Numbered from the stretch's first letter, positions 1-6,941 are shown. The stretch: DNA of 8,756 bases from Bacillota bacterium (GCA_023415525.1 JAEZKI010000096.1:1-8756); one strand, 5' to 3'. Translations and numbers: made by a program. The notes: generated by a model not told the origin, from the letters alone.

Positions 1-131
1 AAGAAAGGATAAAATTTAAAAACTAAAAATCCAATAAGCCAAGGCAATAAATAGACATATCCAATATTGTCTTTTAATACTTTTTTCCAAGCACCACTTT
101 TAGTGCTATTGCTTGTTACTGCTGCCATCAT
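1..131 (-). CDS. ABC sugar transporter permease, MalF/UgpA type (N-terminal fragment, runs off left edge)
   Basis: Only the first 43 codons lie in the window; the gene continues past base 1. The visible protein has a short polar N-terminus, a basic patch (WKKVLKDN) and then the start of a first membrane helix reading GYVYLLPWLIGFLVFKFYPF. That LLPxLIGFxxFxxYP pattern is characteristic of the first transmembrane segment of carbohydrate ABC permeases of the MalF/UgpA/LacF kind. I place the start at one of two adjacent ATGs (131-129 or 128-126). The AGGAAGTG ribosome binding site (134-141) overlaps the stop codon of the upstream hydrolase gene, so the two are probably translationally coupled. 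An ATG at 146-144 in the same frame lies on the wrong side of that site. The partner would be the binding protein at 1305-2660. A MalG-type second permease is expected beyond the left edge, but this is inference. Confidence 0.8.
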   Translation of the reverse strand, partial: MMAAVTSNSTKSGAWKKVLKDNIGYVYLLPWLIGFLVFKFYPF

Positions 132-139
132 TTCACTTC

Positions 140-1246
140 CTAACATATATAGTCGCTTTGCTTTAATTTTAAGTGCTCACTATAGGCCATCATTAATGCC
201 CCAACACCTTTTACTTCATCGGATACTATTTTTTCAGAAAGATAGTAGGCTATACTTCCATCTCTCTCATCTTTAGGTCCTAGGCCTGCTACTTCGCAAA
301 TATCTGTTAGATGCCACTTACCATCTATTTCTTTCATCTTATATTTCTTAAGCGCCTCTAGTATCTCTTCTCCTATTGAGCGATACTTCTCTTCTTGTAA
401 TACCCCTAGGCGACAAGCTTTTAATATGCTGTAGGCAATCATAGCTGAACCAGAGGTTTCTAGATAATTACCTTCCTCTTCGGGAAGAGCTATAAGCTGA
501 TAAAATAACTTGGTTGTGGGATCTTGATACTTTAATACACCCTTTATTGCTTCCTTAAACCAAATAGCATATTGTTTGTGTTGCTCAAAAACCTCTTCTG
601 AAGATAGATCATAAAGGTCGATAAGGGCCATGAGATGCCATCCAATTGAACGTAGCCAAAAGTTATGAGACAGGCCCGTTTGCTTATCTGCCCAAATCAT
701 GGTTTTCTTCTCGTCATAGGCATGATAGTAAAGCTGTTTCTCTTCATCAAACATAAGTCTTCTTACATTCTTCATTTGACTAAAGATATCATTGTAGTTT
801 TCTTTCTCGTTAAATTTCGTTTCATATTCCATATAAAGTGGGAGTGCCATATAAAGACCATCTAGCCATATTTGATAAGGATAAATCTCTTTATGCCAAA
901 AATTATGGGTTTCGGTTCTTGGATGTTTATGAAGAAGGTCTATTAATATCTCTAGTGCGATTTTATATTTTTCTTCTTTTGTTTCCCTATACAAGAAGAA
1001 TAGAATCTTTCCAGTATTAATCTTATCAAGATTTCTTTCTCTTTTATCTAAATACTTAATCGTTCCATCTGCTAAAATATATTGCTCCATATAGTTCACT
1101 ATACATTCCTTATAAAAGGCATCATCAGTCGTTTCATATAAATATTGTGCACCTAATAAAGTTACGCCTGCTTCATAATTCCATAGAGGTTTTATATCCT
1201 GGCTAAATTCCTTAAGATAGTCTTTTATATATTTTTCTAATATCAT
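140..1246 (-). CDS. Glycoside hydrolase family 105, unsaturated rhamnogalacturonyl/glucuronyl hydrolase (YteR/YesR-like)
   Basis: This is predicted to remove the unsaturated uronic acid that pectate or rhamnogalacturonan lyases leave on the non-reducing end of oligosaccharides, acting in the cytoplasm. With the start chosen here it is 368 residues, close to the usual size of the family, and has no signal peptide. Family-like landmarks are LWNYEAGV near residue 21, YQIWLDGLYMALP at about 124-136 (D129 matches the position of the catalytic Asp of YteR, from memory), HNFWLRSIGWHLMALID at about 194-210 and LETSGSAMIAY at about 262-272, as expected of an (alpha/alpha)6 barrel. The longer reading frame opens with GTG at 1267, but AAGGAGG (1253-1259) lies inside it and points to the ATG pair at 1249/1246. 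It sits between a sugar-binding lipoprotein and a permease, which suggests imported disaccharides as substrate. The exact sugar is not determined by sequence. Confidence 0.85.
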   Translation of the reverse strand: MILEKYIKDYLKEFSQDIKPLWNYEAGVTLLGAQYLYETTDDAFYKECIVNYMEQYILADGTIKYLDKRERNLDKINTGKILFFLYRETKEEKYKIALEILIDLLHKHPRTETHNFWHKEIYPYQIWLDGLYMALPLYMEYETKFNEKENYNDIFSQMKNVRRLMFDEEKQLYYHAYDEKKTMIWADKQTGLSHNFWLRSIGWHLMALIDLYDLSSEEVFEQHKQYAIWFKEAIKGVLKYQDPTTKLFYQLIALPEEEGNYLETSGSAMIAYSILKACRLGVLQEEKYRSIGEEILEALKKYKMKEIDGKWHLTDICEVAGLGPKDERDGSIAYYLSEKIVSDEVKGVGALMMAYSEHLKLKQSDYIC

Positions 1247-1261
1247 CATAGCCTCCTTAAA

Positions 1262-1293
1262 TAGCACAGGGTCTCCGAGGAAGCCCTGTGCTA
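1262..1293 (-). terminator. Intercistronic 10-bp hairpin between binding-protein and GH105 genes
   Basis: TAGCACAGGG (1262-1271) and CCCTGTGCTA (1284-1293) are perfect inverted repeats with a 12-nt loop. On the transcribed (minus) strand only TTT follows, and then the GH105 ribosome binding site, so it is not a full terminator. It is better read as a partial terminator or a 3'-protecting processing hairpin. Such hairpins commonly keep the binding-protein message more abundant than the downstream genes. Confidence 0.65.
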
Positions 1294-1304
1294 ACCTTTA
1301 TTGA

Positions 1305-2660
1305 TTAATATGCATTTTCAACTTGAATTCTTTCAATTTCATCCATTAAATATTGTGCCATTTCTCCTGTTGTACTGTGATCTTTACTGATGTTTTCAAA
1401 TACTTCATAGTATACACCTGTTGTGTCTTTTAACTCTGAATTTTCAAAGTTTGGGTCAAATGAGAAATTAGCTACTTTAAGAACTGCTTGATTTGCTTCA
1501 TAAGTAAGTCCTGATAATATACCTTTTTCTTCTAAAACACTGTTTGCATAAGTATTTGCTAGCATACCTCTTTCAGTACCCATAATTTCAATGCCTTCTG
1601 GGTCATTAACAAGGAAGTCTAATAGTAAAGCAGCTTCTTCTTTATGTGGAGAGGCTTCTGTGATAGCAAAACATTGAGAAATTTTTGTAAGACCTGCGTC
1701 ATAAGAACCAAGACCTGTAAGGAACTCACCAAGTACGTATTCTTGTTCACCTTCTAATGCTTCTTGGAATTTTTTATTAGCAGAATCCCATTCGTAGAAA
1801 CCAGCGTATGTACCGTTACCCCATTTAGTATTTTTCTCAAGAATTGTGGCGCCATCACCTAATAATAATTCAATTTTAGGAAGTACGTGAGCATCTTCTA
1901 ATGAACAAATCCAATCAAGTCCTTCTTTAACTTGTTCATGAGTATAAGTAAGTTTGCCATCCTCTACCCAGTTTGTACCATATTTAGCTTCTAAGTAATA
2001 AAGCATAAGAAGCATTCTTTCATATTGATACATAGCAAGTGGATAATATTCATCTCCTAATTTTTCTTTAAATACTGTTCCTGCATTCATAAGATCATCA
2101 ATTGTTTTTGGTACTTCAATGCCAGCTTTATCAAATGTTGATTTATTCCAGAAGAAGCATTTTCCTGTTGTACCAATTGGAATAGCTTGTTGTTTGTCAG
2201 CAACTACACATTGCTCTAAAAGGTTTTCTGGGTAATTATCTAGTTTGATAATATCTGACAAAGTATTTAAATCAGCAAATTTAGAGCCATCTGCTGAAAA
2301 CTGATAGAGCCAGTTCCAGTTAACTTGCATTAAATCAGGTGCTGTACCTGCATTCAGTTGAGTCGCACATTTTTCTGTCCAACCATCCCATGCACTGTAT
2401 TCAGTTTCTACCTTAATATGTGGATATTTTTTCATAAAGGCATCTACAGCTTTTTGGGTAGCAGTATGTCTAGAGTCGCCTCCCCACCATGAGAATCGAA
2501 GGGTTACTTCTTCTTTAGAAGTTGCATCTTCTGTTTTATCTACTTCTACTGTTGGTGTTGCTGGTGCTTCTTCTTTTTTCTGACTATTACCACATCCTCC
2601 TAGGCCCATTGCCATAGATGCAACTAACATCACAGATAAAAACTTTTTAGTCTTACTCAT
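1305..2660 (-). CDS. ABC sugar transporter substrate-binding lipoprotein (family 1 extracellular solute-binding protein)
   Basis: This is the extracellular receptor of a carbohydrate ABC importer, tethered to the outer face of the membrane. The 451-residue product has a basic N-terminus (KTKK), a hydrophobic core and a lipobox LGGC with the acylated cysteine at residue 23. A charged, low-complexity linker (about 24-51) follows, and then the mature domain starting EVTLRFSWWGG at about 51-61. The segments AVDAFMKKYPHIKVETEY (about 71-88) and QLNAGTAPDLMQVNW (about 101-115) are typical of SBP_bac_1 proteins for oligosaccharides. An AGGAGG site ends 7 nt before the ATG. It is the first gene of the minus-strand operon and is followed by the GH105 hydrolase and a permease. 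A ligand derived from pectin or rhamnogalacturonan is inferred from those neighbours, not from the binding site itself. Confidence 0.9.
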   Translation of the reverse strand: MSKTKKFLSVMLVASMAMGLGGCGNSQKKEEAPATPTVEVDKTEDATSKEEVTLRFSWWGGDSRHTATQKAVDAFMKKYPHIKVETEYSAWDGWTEKCATQLNAGTAPDLMQVNWNWLYQFSADGSKFADLNTLSDIIKLDNYPENLLEQCVVADKQQAIPIGTTGKCFFWNKSTFDKAGIEVPKTIDDLMNAGTVFKEKLGDEYYPLAMYQYERMLLMLYYLEAKYGTNWVEDGKLTYTHEQVKEGLDWICSLEDAHVLPKIELLLGDGATILEKNTKWGNGTYAGFYEWDSANKKFQEALEGEQEYVLGEFLTGLGSYDAGLTKISQCFAITEASPHKEEAALLLDFLVNDPEGIEIMGTERGMLANTYANSVLEEKGILSGLTYEANQAVLKVANFSFDPNFENSELKDTTGVYYEVFENISKDHSTTGEMAQYLMDEIERIQVENAY

Positions 2661-2711
2661 AATTGCTCCTCCTATAAAATTTTTTCATTTATAAAATTTA
2701 TTTATATTTGT

Positions 2712-2740
2712 ATTTTAATTTATCAGTATAAAAAAGTCAA
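2712..2740 (-). promoter_or_regulatory. Sigma-A promoter of the sugar ABC/GH105 operon
   Basis: On the minus strand TTGACT (-35; plus positions 2735-2740) is followed by 17 bases and TAAAAT (-10; 2712-2717). The transcript would start near 2705 and leave a leader of about 45 nt before the ATG at 2660. Confidence 0.7.
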
Positions 2741-2790
2741 CTATATTTAATCATTTTTTATGTATACACTCTTTTTTAAAGGGTATAAAT

Positions 2791-2805
2791 TAGTTAATTT
2801 AACTA
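2791..2805. promoter_or_regulatory. Perfect palindrome, candidate operator between divergent sugar genes
   Basis: TAGTTAA (2791-2797) and TTAACTA (2799-2805) are exact inverted repeats around a single T. The site ends 9 bases before the -35 box of the rightward promoter and lies about 50 bases upstream of the leftward -35 box. That placement suits a dimeric regulator controlling both directions. The regulator is not encoded in the window. AT-rich DNA yields some palindromes by chance, so this is only a candidate. Confidence 0.4.
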
Positions 2806-2814
2806 TATAATCGA

Positions 2815-2842
2815 TTGACTTTTCTCTTTTTAACACTATAAT
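2815..2842 (+). promoter_or_regulatory. Sigma-A promoter of the TIM-barrel isomerase gene
   Basis: TTGACT (2815-2820), a 16-base spacer and a perfect TATAAT (2837-2842). The inferred start near 2849 gives a leader of about 48 nt. The ribosome binding site AAAGGAGA (2883-2890) lies 6 nt before the ATG at 2897. Confidence 0.75.
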
Positions 2843-2896
2843 GTAAATTAGTCACTCTAAAACTTATTATTATTTTTACATCAAAGGAGAACTTTT

Positions 2897-3733
2897 ATGA
2901 ATAAATTTCTTGCCTGCTCTAGATTTCCTATTACTTTACAATGTACTTATTCAGAACAAGAAACGTTTACAGAACTACTCAGTCATCTCTCTCATTACGG
3001 CTTCTATGGTATTGAGTTAAATCTTCCCCATTTAAATTTAATTGAACCTCACTTGTTGCAATCCCTTTTAAAGATGTATAACTTAAAGTTAACTTACCTT
3101 GCCACTGGCGCTTATGCCAAAACCCATCATTTGTCTCTAACAGCTCCAAATATAGACAACCGAAAACTAGCCATAGAAGGGACTTTAAAAAATATCGATT
3201 ATGCTGCCCAATTAGGCTCTGGCATTATTATTGGCTTTCTAAAAAATAATCCTTCTTCCTATACTCCCCACACTTATAGTTACTTGTATGATTCACTGAC
3301 TGAAATTACTGCCTATGCCTCAACCCAAAATGTTCCTGTCCTATTAGAAGCTACCAACCACTATGAATCTACAGTTATTAACTCTTTAAAGGATGCCCAT
3401 GATATCCTTGTAGCCCTTTCAAATCGTTCTTTAGAAATATTACCAGATACTTATCATATGAATATAGAAGAAAGTCATCCTCTTATCGCTTTAGAAACTT
3501 ACAAAGGACTTTATAACAACTTACATATTTCTGATAACAATCGTTTCTTCCCTGGGTATGGGCATCTTAACTTCATGGATTACTACACCAAGCTCTATAC
3601 ACTGAACTATTCTGGCACATTATGTATAGAGGGTAATGTAAAAACGACTCTTCTTAAAGATATAGATAAAACCAGTCATTACCTCCATCACATCTTCTCC
3701 CTTGCTGAAAGTGCTATTTCAAATTGGACTTAG
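2897..3733 (+). CDS. Sugar phosphate isomerase/epimerase-family TIM-barrel protein (D-tagatose 3-epimerase-like)
   Basis: The 278-residue cytoplasmic protein belongs to the xylose-isomerase-like TIM-barrel superfamily (AP endonuclease 2 fold). The four expected metal ligands can be placed: E151 (in VLLEATN), D184 (in LPDTYHMNIEE), H210 (in NNLHISDNNR) and E245 (in LCIEGN). H187 and R216 are also in the positions that contact sugar in D-tagatose/D-psicose 3-epimerases. From memory, those enzymes have E152, D185, H188, H211, R217 and E246, so the spacing matches residue for residue. The related IolE and hydroxypyruvate isomerases share much of this set, so the substrate is open. It is transcribed divergently from the pectin-oligosaccharide operon, which suggests it isomerises a sugar or uronate released by that system. 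It is a single-gene unit ending at a strong terminator. Confidence 0.8.
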   Translation: MNKFLACSRFPITLQCTYSEQETFTELLSHLSHYGFYGIELNLPHLNLIEPHLLQSLLKMYNLKLTYLATGAYAKTHHLSLTAPNIDNRKLAIEGTLKNIDYAAQLGSGIIIGFLKNNPSSYTPHTYSYLYDSLTEITAYASTQNVPVLLEATNHYESTVINSLKDAHDILVALSNRSLEILPDTYHMNIEESHPLIALETYKGLYNNLHISDNNRFFPGYGHLNFMDYYTKLYTLNYSGTLCIEGNVKTTLLKDIDKTSHYLHHIFSLAESAISNWT

Positions 3734-3750
3734 ACTACCCAAAGAATTCT

Positions 3751-3804
3751 ATCAAAAAAGTTATCCAACCGCCTTAAATAAGTAGGCTAGATAACTTTTT
3801 TGAT
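3751..3804 (+). terminator. Terminator of the isomerase gene
   Basis: ATCAAAAAAGTTATC (3751-3765) pairs perfectly with GATAACTTTTTTGAT (3790-3804). An inner GCCT/AGGC pair (3771-3774 with 3784-3787) extends the hairpin. The T6 run lies within the 3' arm. It starts 17 bases after the stop codon. Confidence 0.85.
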
Positions 3805-3868
3805 CTTTATAAGGCTAAATCTAACAAGATCCCCTTCCTATTCAACTTTTATAAAACTATCCCTTTAT

Positions 3869-3897
3869 TTTTTGTCGATATTAGATTAGAATATAAT
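3869..3897 (+). promoter_or_regulatory. Probable promoter of glnS
   Basis: A perfect TATAAT lies at 3892-3897. At 17 bases upstream the -35 position reads TTTTTG, which is poor, so the -10 is the main support. The leader would be about 100 nt long. Confidence 0.4.
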
Positions 3898-3923
3898 GAT
3901 AATAAGCATTTTATACTCATAGA

Positions 3924-3949
3924 AAATATATGTCAGCTTACATATATTT
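3924..3949 (+). promoter_or_regulatory. Leader hairpin upstream of glnS
   Basis: AAATATATGT (3924-3933) and ACATATATTT (3940-3949) are perfect inverted repeats with the 6-nt loop CAGCTT. It starts about 20 nt downstream of the inferred transcription start. A small alternative hairpin, ATTT(GTG)AAAT at 3946-3956, shares its 3' arm. There is no T-run, so it is not a terminator. I see no T-box element (no TGGTACC-like antiterminator bulge) in this leader. Confidence 0.4.
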
Positions 3950-4004
3950 GTGAAATGTATCTTGCCCATTCATTAATATAATTTTTACAAGGAAGGTCGA
4001 TTAT

Positions 4005-5663
4005 ATGGCATTAGAAAACAATTCGTCTAATTTTATTAGAAATATTATCGTTGCCGATTTAGAGTCCGGAAAACATAAGGAAATTATTACACGTTTTCCT
4101 CCTGAACCTAATGGCTACTTACACGTAGGACATGCCAAGTCTATCCTACTTAATTTTGGGTTAGCTGAAGAATTTAATGGTAAAACTAACCTTCGTTTTG
4201 ATGATACCAATCCCGTTAAAGAAGATACTGAATACGTACAATCCATCGAGGCAGATGTGAAATGGCTAGGTGTAAACTGGGCAAATGTTTATTTTGCTTC
4301 TAATTATTTTGATGAGATGTACAATCGCGCTACACTTCTTATTAAAAAAGGAAAGGCTTATGTCTGTGACTTAACGGCTGATGAAATGAAAGACTACCGT
4401 GGTACTTTAACAGAACCAGGTAAAGCAAGCCCTTATCGTGACCGTAGTGCAGAAGAAAACTTAGACCTTTTCGAACGTATGCGAAAAGGTGAATTTGCTG
4501 ATGGAGAAAAGGTACTTCGTGCCAAAATTGATATGGCTTCTCCTAATATGAATATGCGTGACCCTATTATCTATCGTATTGCTCACGCTGAGCATCACAA
4601 TACAGGGGATAAATGGTGTATCTACCCTATGTATGACTTTGCTCACCCTATTGAAGATGCAATAGAAGGCATTACCCATTCTATTTGTACCCTTGAATTT
4701 GAAGCCCACCGTCCTCTGTATGACTGGGTTGTTGAAGAATGTGAAATGGCATGTAAACCTCGCCAAATTGAATTTGCACGACTTAATATGACCAATACGG
4801 TTATGAGCAAGAGAAAGCTAAAACTTCTTGTAGATGAAGGAGTAGTAGATGGTTGGGATGATCCGCGTATGCCCACTATTGCCGGCCTGAGACGCCGTGG
4901 TTACACACCTGAAGCTATTCGTAACTTCTGCCGTGAAATTGGCGTTGCCAAGGCAGATTCCACTGTTGATAGTCAAATGTTAGATTATTTCCTTCGTGAG
5001 GACCTTCAACCTAAAGCTCCTCTTACAATGGCTGTATTAAGACCTCTTAAATTAGTTATTACCAACTACCCTGAAGGGCAAACGGAATGGGTAGAAGTAG
5101 AAAACAATGCAAAGGACGAAACACAAGGCACTCGTCTTGTACCTTTTTCTCGCGAACTCTATATTGAACAAGAAGATTTTATGGAAGAACCTATTAAGAA
5201 GTATTTTAGACTCTTCCCTGGTAATGAAGTGCGCTTAAAGGGTGCTTACTTCGTAAAATGTACTGATGTCATTAAAGATGAAAAAGGTAATGTGGTAGAA
5301 GTTCACTGTACTTATGATCCTGAAACCAAAAGTGGTTCAGGTTTTACAGGCCGTAAAGTAAAAGCCACTATTCATTGGGTAGATGCTACTTCTGCTCTTC
5401 CAGCAGAGTTTAGACTCTTTGAGCCTCTTATCTTAGATGACGTCCCTGAAAACGAAGGCAAACATTTCTTAGAACAAATCAACCCTAACTCGCTTGAAGT
5501 GTTAGAAGGATATATCGAAAATGTCGCTTTTAAAGATGCTAAACCACTTGATAAATTCCAATTCGTAAGGAATGGTTTCTTTACTGTAGATAGTAAATAC
5601 ACCACCCCAGAGAAACTGGTTTTCAACCGTATTGTTCCTCTTAAGAGTTCTTTTAAAATTTAA
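4005..5663 (+). CDS. glnS: Glutaminyl-tRNA synthetase
   Basis: A class I aminoacyl-tRNA synthetase that charges tRNA-Gln with glutamine using ATP in the cytoplasm. At 552 residues it is almost the same length as the E. coli enzyme. The HIGH signature appears as HVGH at 40-43 within [15 protein letters not shown], and the KMSKS signature as VMSKRK at 266-271. [10 protein letters not shown] (about 65-74), which contacts ATP and the tRNA acceptor end, is intact. The Rossmann catalytic core spans roughly 28-336 and the C-terminal beta-barrel anticodon-binding part follows to the end. AAGGAAGG (3989-3996) sits 8 nt before the ATG. It is a stand-alone gene with its own terminator. Many Firmicutes lack GlnRS and make Gln-tRNA through GatCAB; in those Clostridia that have it, the gene is generally thought to have been acquired. 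Whether GatCAB is also present cannot be seen here. Confidence 0.97.
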   Translation: MALENNSSNFIRNIIVADLESGKHKEIITRFPPEPNGYLHVGHAKSILLNFGLAEEFNGKTNLRFDDTNPVKEDTEYVQSIEADVKWLGVNWANVYFASNYFDEMYNRATLLIKKGKAYVCDLTADEMKDYRGTLTEPGKASPYRDRSAEENLDLFERMRKGEFADGEKVLRAKIDMASPNMNMRDPIIYRIAHAEHHNTGDKWCIYPMYDFAHPIEDAIEGITHSICTLEFEAHRPLYDWVVEECEMACKPRQIEFARLNMTNTVMSKRKLKLLVDEGVVDGWDDPRMPTIAGLRRRGYTPEAIRNFCREIGVAKADSTVDSQMLDYFLREDLQPKAPLTMAVLRPLKLVITNYPEGQTEWVEVENNAKDETQGTRLVPFSRELYIEQEDFMEEPIKKYFRLFPGNEVRLKGAYFVKCTDVIKDEKGNVVEVHCTYDPETKSGSGFTGRKVKATIHWVDATSALPAEFRLFEPLILDDVPENEGKHFLEQINPNSLEVLEGYIENVAFKDAKPLDKFQFVRNGFFTVDSKYTTPEKLVFNRIVPLKSSFKI

Positions 5664-5670
5664 TTCATAG

Positions 5671-5730
5671 TAAGAAAAAAAGTAAGACCTCAACTTCTAC
5701 AAATGAAGTTGAGGTCCTACTTTTTTCTTA
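5671..5730. terminator. Long bidirectional terminator between glnS and the convergent stalk-protein gene
   Basis: GACCTCAACTTC (5686-5697) pairs perfectly with GAAGTTGAGGTC (5705-5716) around a 7-nt loop. After one mismatch the stem continues through an A-rich arm (5671-5684) and a T-rich arm (5718-5730) with one bulge. Because A-rich and T-rich flanks are both present, it should stop transcription from both sides. The minus-strand gene ends at 5778. Confidence 0.88.
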
Positions 5731-5777
5731 TTACTTAACTAGCTTCTATGTAATACTTATATCTTTCCTATTGCTAT

Positions 5778-6647
5778 CTATTTACCAGTAATTGTAGCAG
5801 TTCCTTCGTCAGCAAGTACATCATATTCAAGTGTAACCACACAACCATCTGTATAATCACTAAAATCTAAGTTGTAAAAATCAATATAATACTCATCTGC
5901 ATCTTGAATTTGCATATCCCATTCTAGTGTATCTGTGTCTGTAGTTAATGTAAGGTCTAAATCATCACCTGTTGCAAGAATATCCTCATCACCTAAAATA
6001 TCTTCTTCCCAATCATCTACATCAACTGGAGACATATAGAACCAATAAATGTCAAACCCTGTTCTATTTTCAATAACCATAGGGATCTCAATTTCTTTTA
6101 CTTCGTCTACCACAGGTGCTGGTGTAGGTGCTGGTGCTGGAGCAGGCGCTGCTGCTTCATAAGGTGTAGTGGTATCAATTTTAATAGTATTAGCTGCACC
6201 ATCCCAACCTAAGCCTACGTTAAATGCTTGCATAACGTCACGAAGTTTGAAATAATTACTCTCACCAATTGTATAAGCTGTTAAATTAACTTTTTGTCCA
6301 TCAATATAAATAGCAGACGTATTTAACTTAGCATCCTTAGCCTTGCCGTCTCCTTTTGTTAATTCAGTATTTGTAACGGTATAAGCCTTACCACTTAACA
6401 TATTAATTGCATTTTTACTACCATCCCAAGCTACTTCAAATTGCTTTTCTGTTCCATTTAATACAAAAGCTAAATCTCTTAGTTTAAAATAATTGTTGTC
6501 ATTGATAGAATAAGCATCAAAAGATTTAGATACTCCATTCACAAGAACTTTGGATTCTGTTGGTTTTGCTACTGGCGCTGCCATAGTAGATATGGCCACT
6601 GAGGCTACTACAAAAAGCATTAATCCCAATTTTTTTAGATTTTTCAT
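5778..6647 (-). CDS. Secreted stalk-domain (copper amine oxidase N-terminal-like) protein with acidic C-terminal module
   Basis: A 289-residue exported protein of unknown function. Residues 1-23 form a signal peptide (KNLKK, hydrophobic core, cleavage probably near STMA/AP). Two related repeats follow, at about 34-85 and 115-158. Each has an (I/V)xG start, a (D/T)AY(S/T)I strand, the block NYFKLRD and a WDG turn before a final strand, which is the pattern of the PF07833 stalk domain of extracellular Firmicutes proteins. A proline-alanine linker (about 165-179) leads to a C-terminal module (181-289) beginning IENRTGFDIYWFYMSP. I count 33 Asp/Glu against 3 Lys/Arg in this module. It has no LPXTG motif, SLH domain or obvious catalytic site, so an adhesive, scaffold or cation-binding role is guesswork. 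The ribosome binding site GAGGAAG lies 6 nt before the ATG. A TM2-domain gene lies 63 nt upstream on the same strand and may share its transcript. Confidence 0.8.
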   Translation of the reverse strand: MKNLKKLGLMLFVVASVAISTMAAPVAKPTESKVLVNGVSKSFDAYSINDNNYFKLRDLAFVLNGTEKQFEVAWDGSKNAINMLSGKAYTVTNTELTKGDGKAKDAKLNTSAIYIDGQKVNLTAYTIGESNYFKLRDVMQAFNVGLGWDGAANTIKIDTTTPYEAAAPAPAPAPTPAPVVDEVKEIEIPMVIENRTGFDIYWFYMSPVDVDDWEEDILGDEDILATGDDLDLTLTTDTDTLEWDMQIQDADEYYIDFYNLDFSDYTDGCVVTLEYDVLADEGTATITGK

Positions 6648-6710
6648 TTACATCTTCCTCTCATTTGTTATATTTATTCTTAGGTAAGTTTCCTTACATA
6701 CCTACTACAT

Positions 6711-6941
6711 TTAAGCAAAGTTATCTGGTTGCCATAAATCCAATATACAACCTCCTTTGTCTCTAAAACGATTCGTTAAAAGAAGAAATACATCTACTAC
6801 TACTCCTATTCCAAATAAACCTAGTGTCAAAGTGTAAAAAAATCCAGACCATGTCTTGCCCACATAAAAACGGTGTATTCCTAAATATCCCAAAAACACA
6901 CAACACAATAAAGCAGTACGTTTTGAATAAGGTGACGACAT
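6711..6941 (-). CDS. Small TM2-domain membrane protein
   Basis: A 76-residue protein with the TM2 domain (PF05154 type). The first helix, at about residues 9-22, ends in the hallmark LGYLGIHRFYVGKTWSGFF. A polar turn and a second helix, at about 31-54, contain TLGLFGIGVVVDVFLLL, with the conserved Asp near residue 50. Such proteins are inner-membrane hairpins found across bacteria with no agreed function. The tail (about 58-76) is short and polar. AAGGAG lies 9 nt before the ATG. The stalk-protein gene starts 63 nt downstream on the same strand with no terminator between, only a weak GTAAG/CTTAC hairpin at 6684-6697, so the two may be co-transcribed. Upstream is the intergenic region shared with the divergent LytTR regulator. 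Confidence 0.85.
   Translation of the reverse strand: MSSPYSKRTALLCCVFLGYLGIHRFYVGKTWSGFFYTLTLGLFGIGVVVDVFLLLTNRFRDKGGCILDLWQPDNFA

Noticed and set aside
67..276. Plus-strand frame of 69 codons
   Set aside because: It lies antisense to the GH105 3' end and the permease start, has no ribosome binding site, and the opposite strand has clear family matches.
665..1020. Two overlapping plus-strand frames (665-865 and 838-1020)
   Set aside because: Both are antisense shadows within the well-supported GH105 gene and lack start signals.
2661..2896. Catabolite-repression (cre) site for CcpA
   Set aside because: I looked for the TGWAANCGNTWNCA pattern on both strands and saw no acceptable match; the TGTATACA at 2761-2768 is only an 8-bp palindrome.
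3805..4004. T-box riboswitch before glnS
   Set aside because: No T-box sequence, specifier stem or terminator/antiterminator pair is visible.
4461..4876. Two minus-strand frames inside glnS (4461-4766 and 4643-4876)
   Set aside because: They overlap the conserved catalytic region of GlnRS and have Ser/Thr/Arg-rich translations typical of antisense frames.
5372..5693. Minus-strand frames over the glnS 3' end and terminator
   Set aside because: They are antisense to coding sequence, and one starts inside the hairpin terminator.
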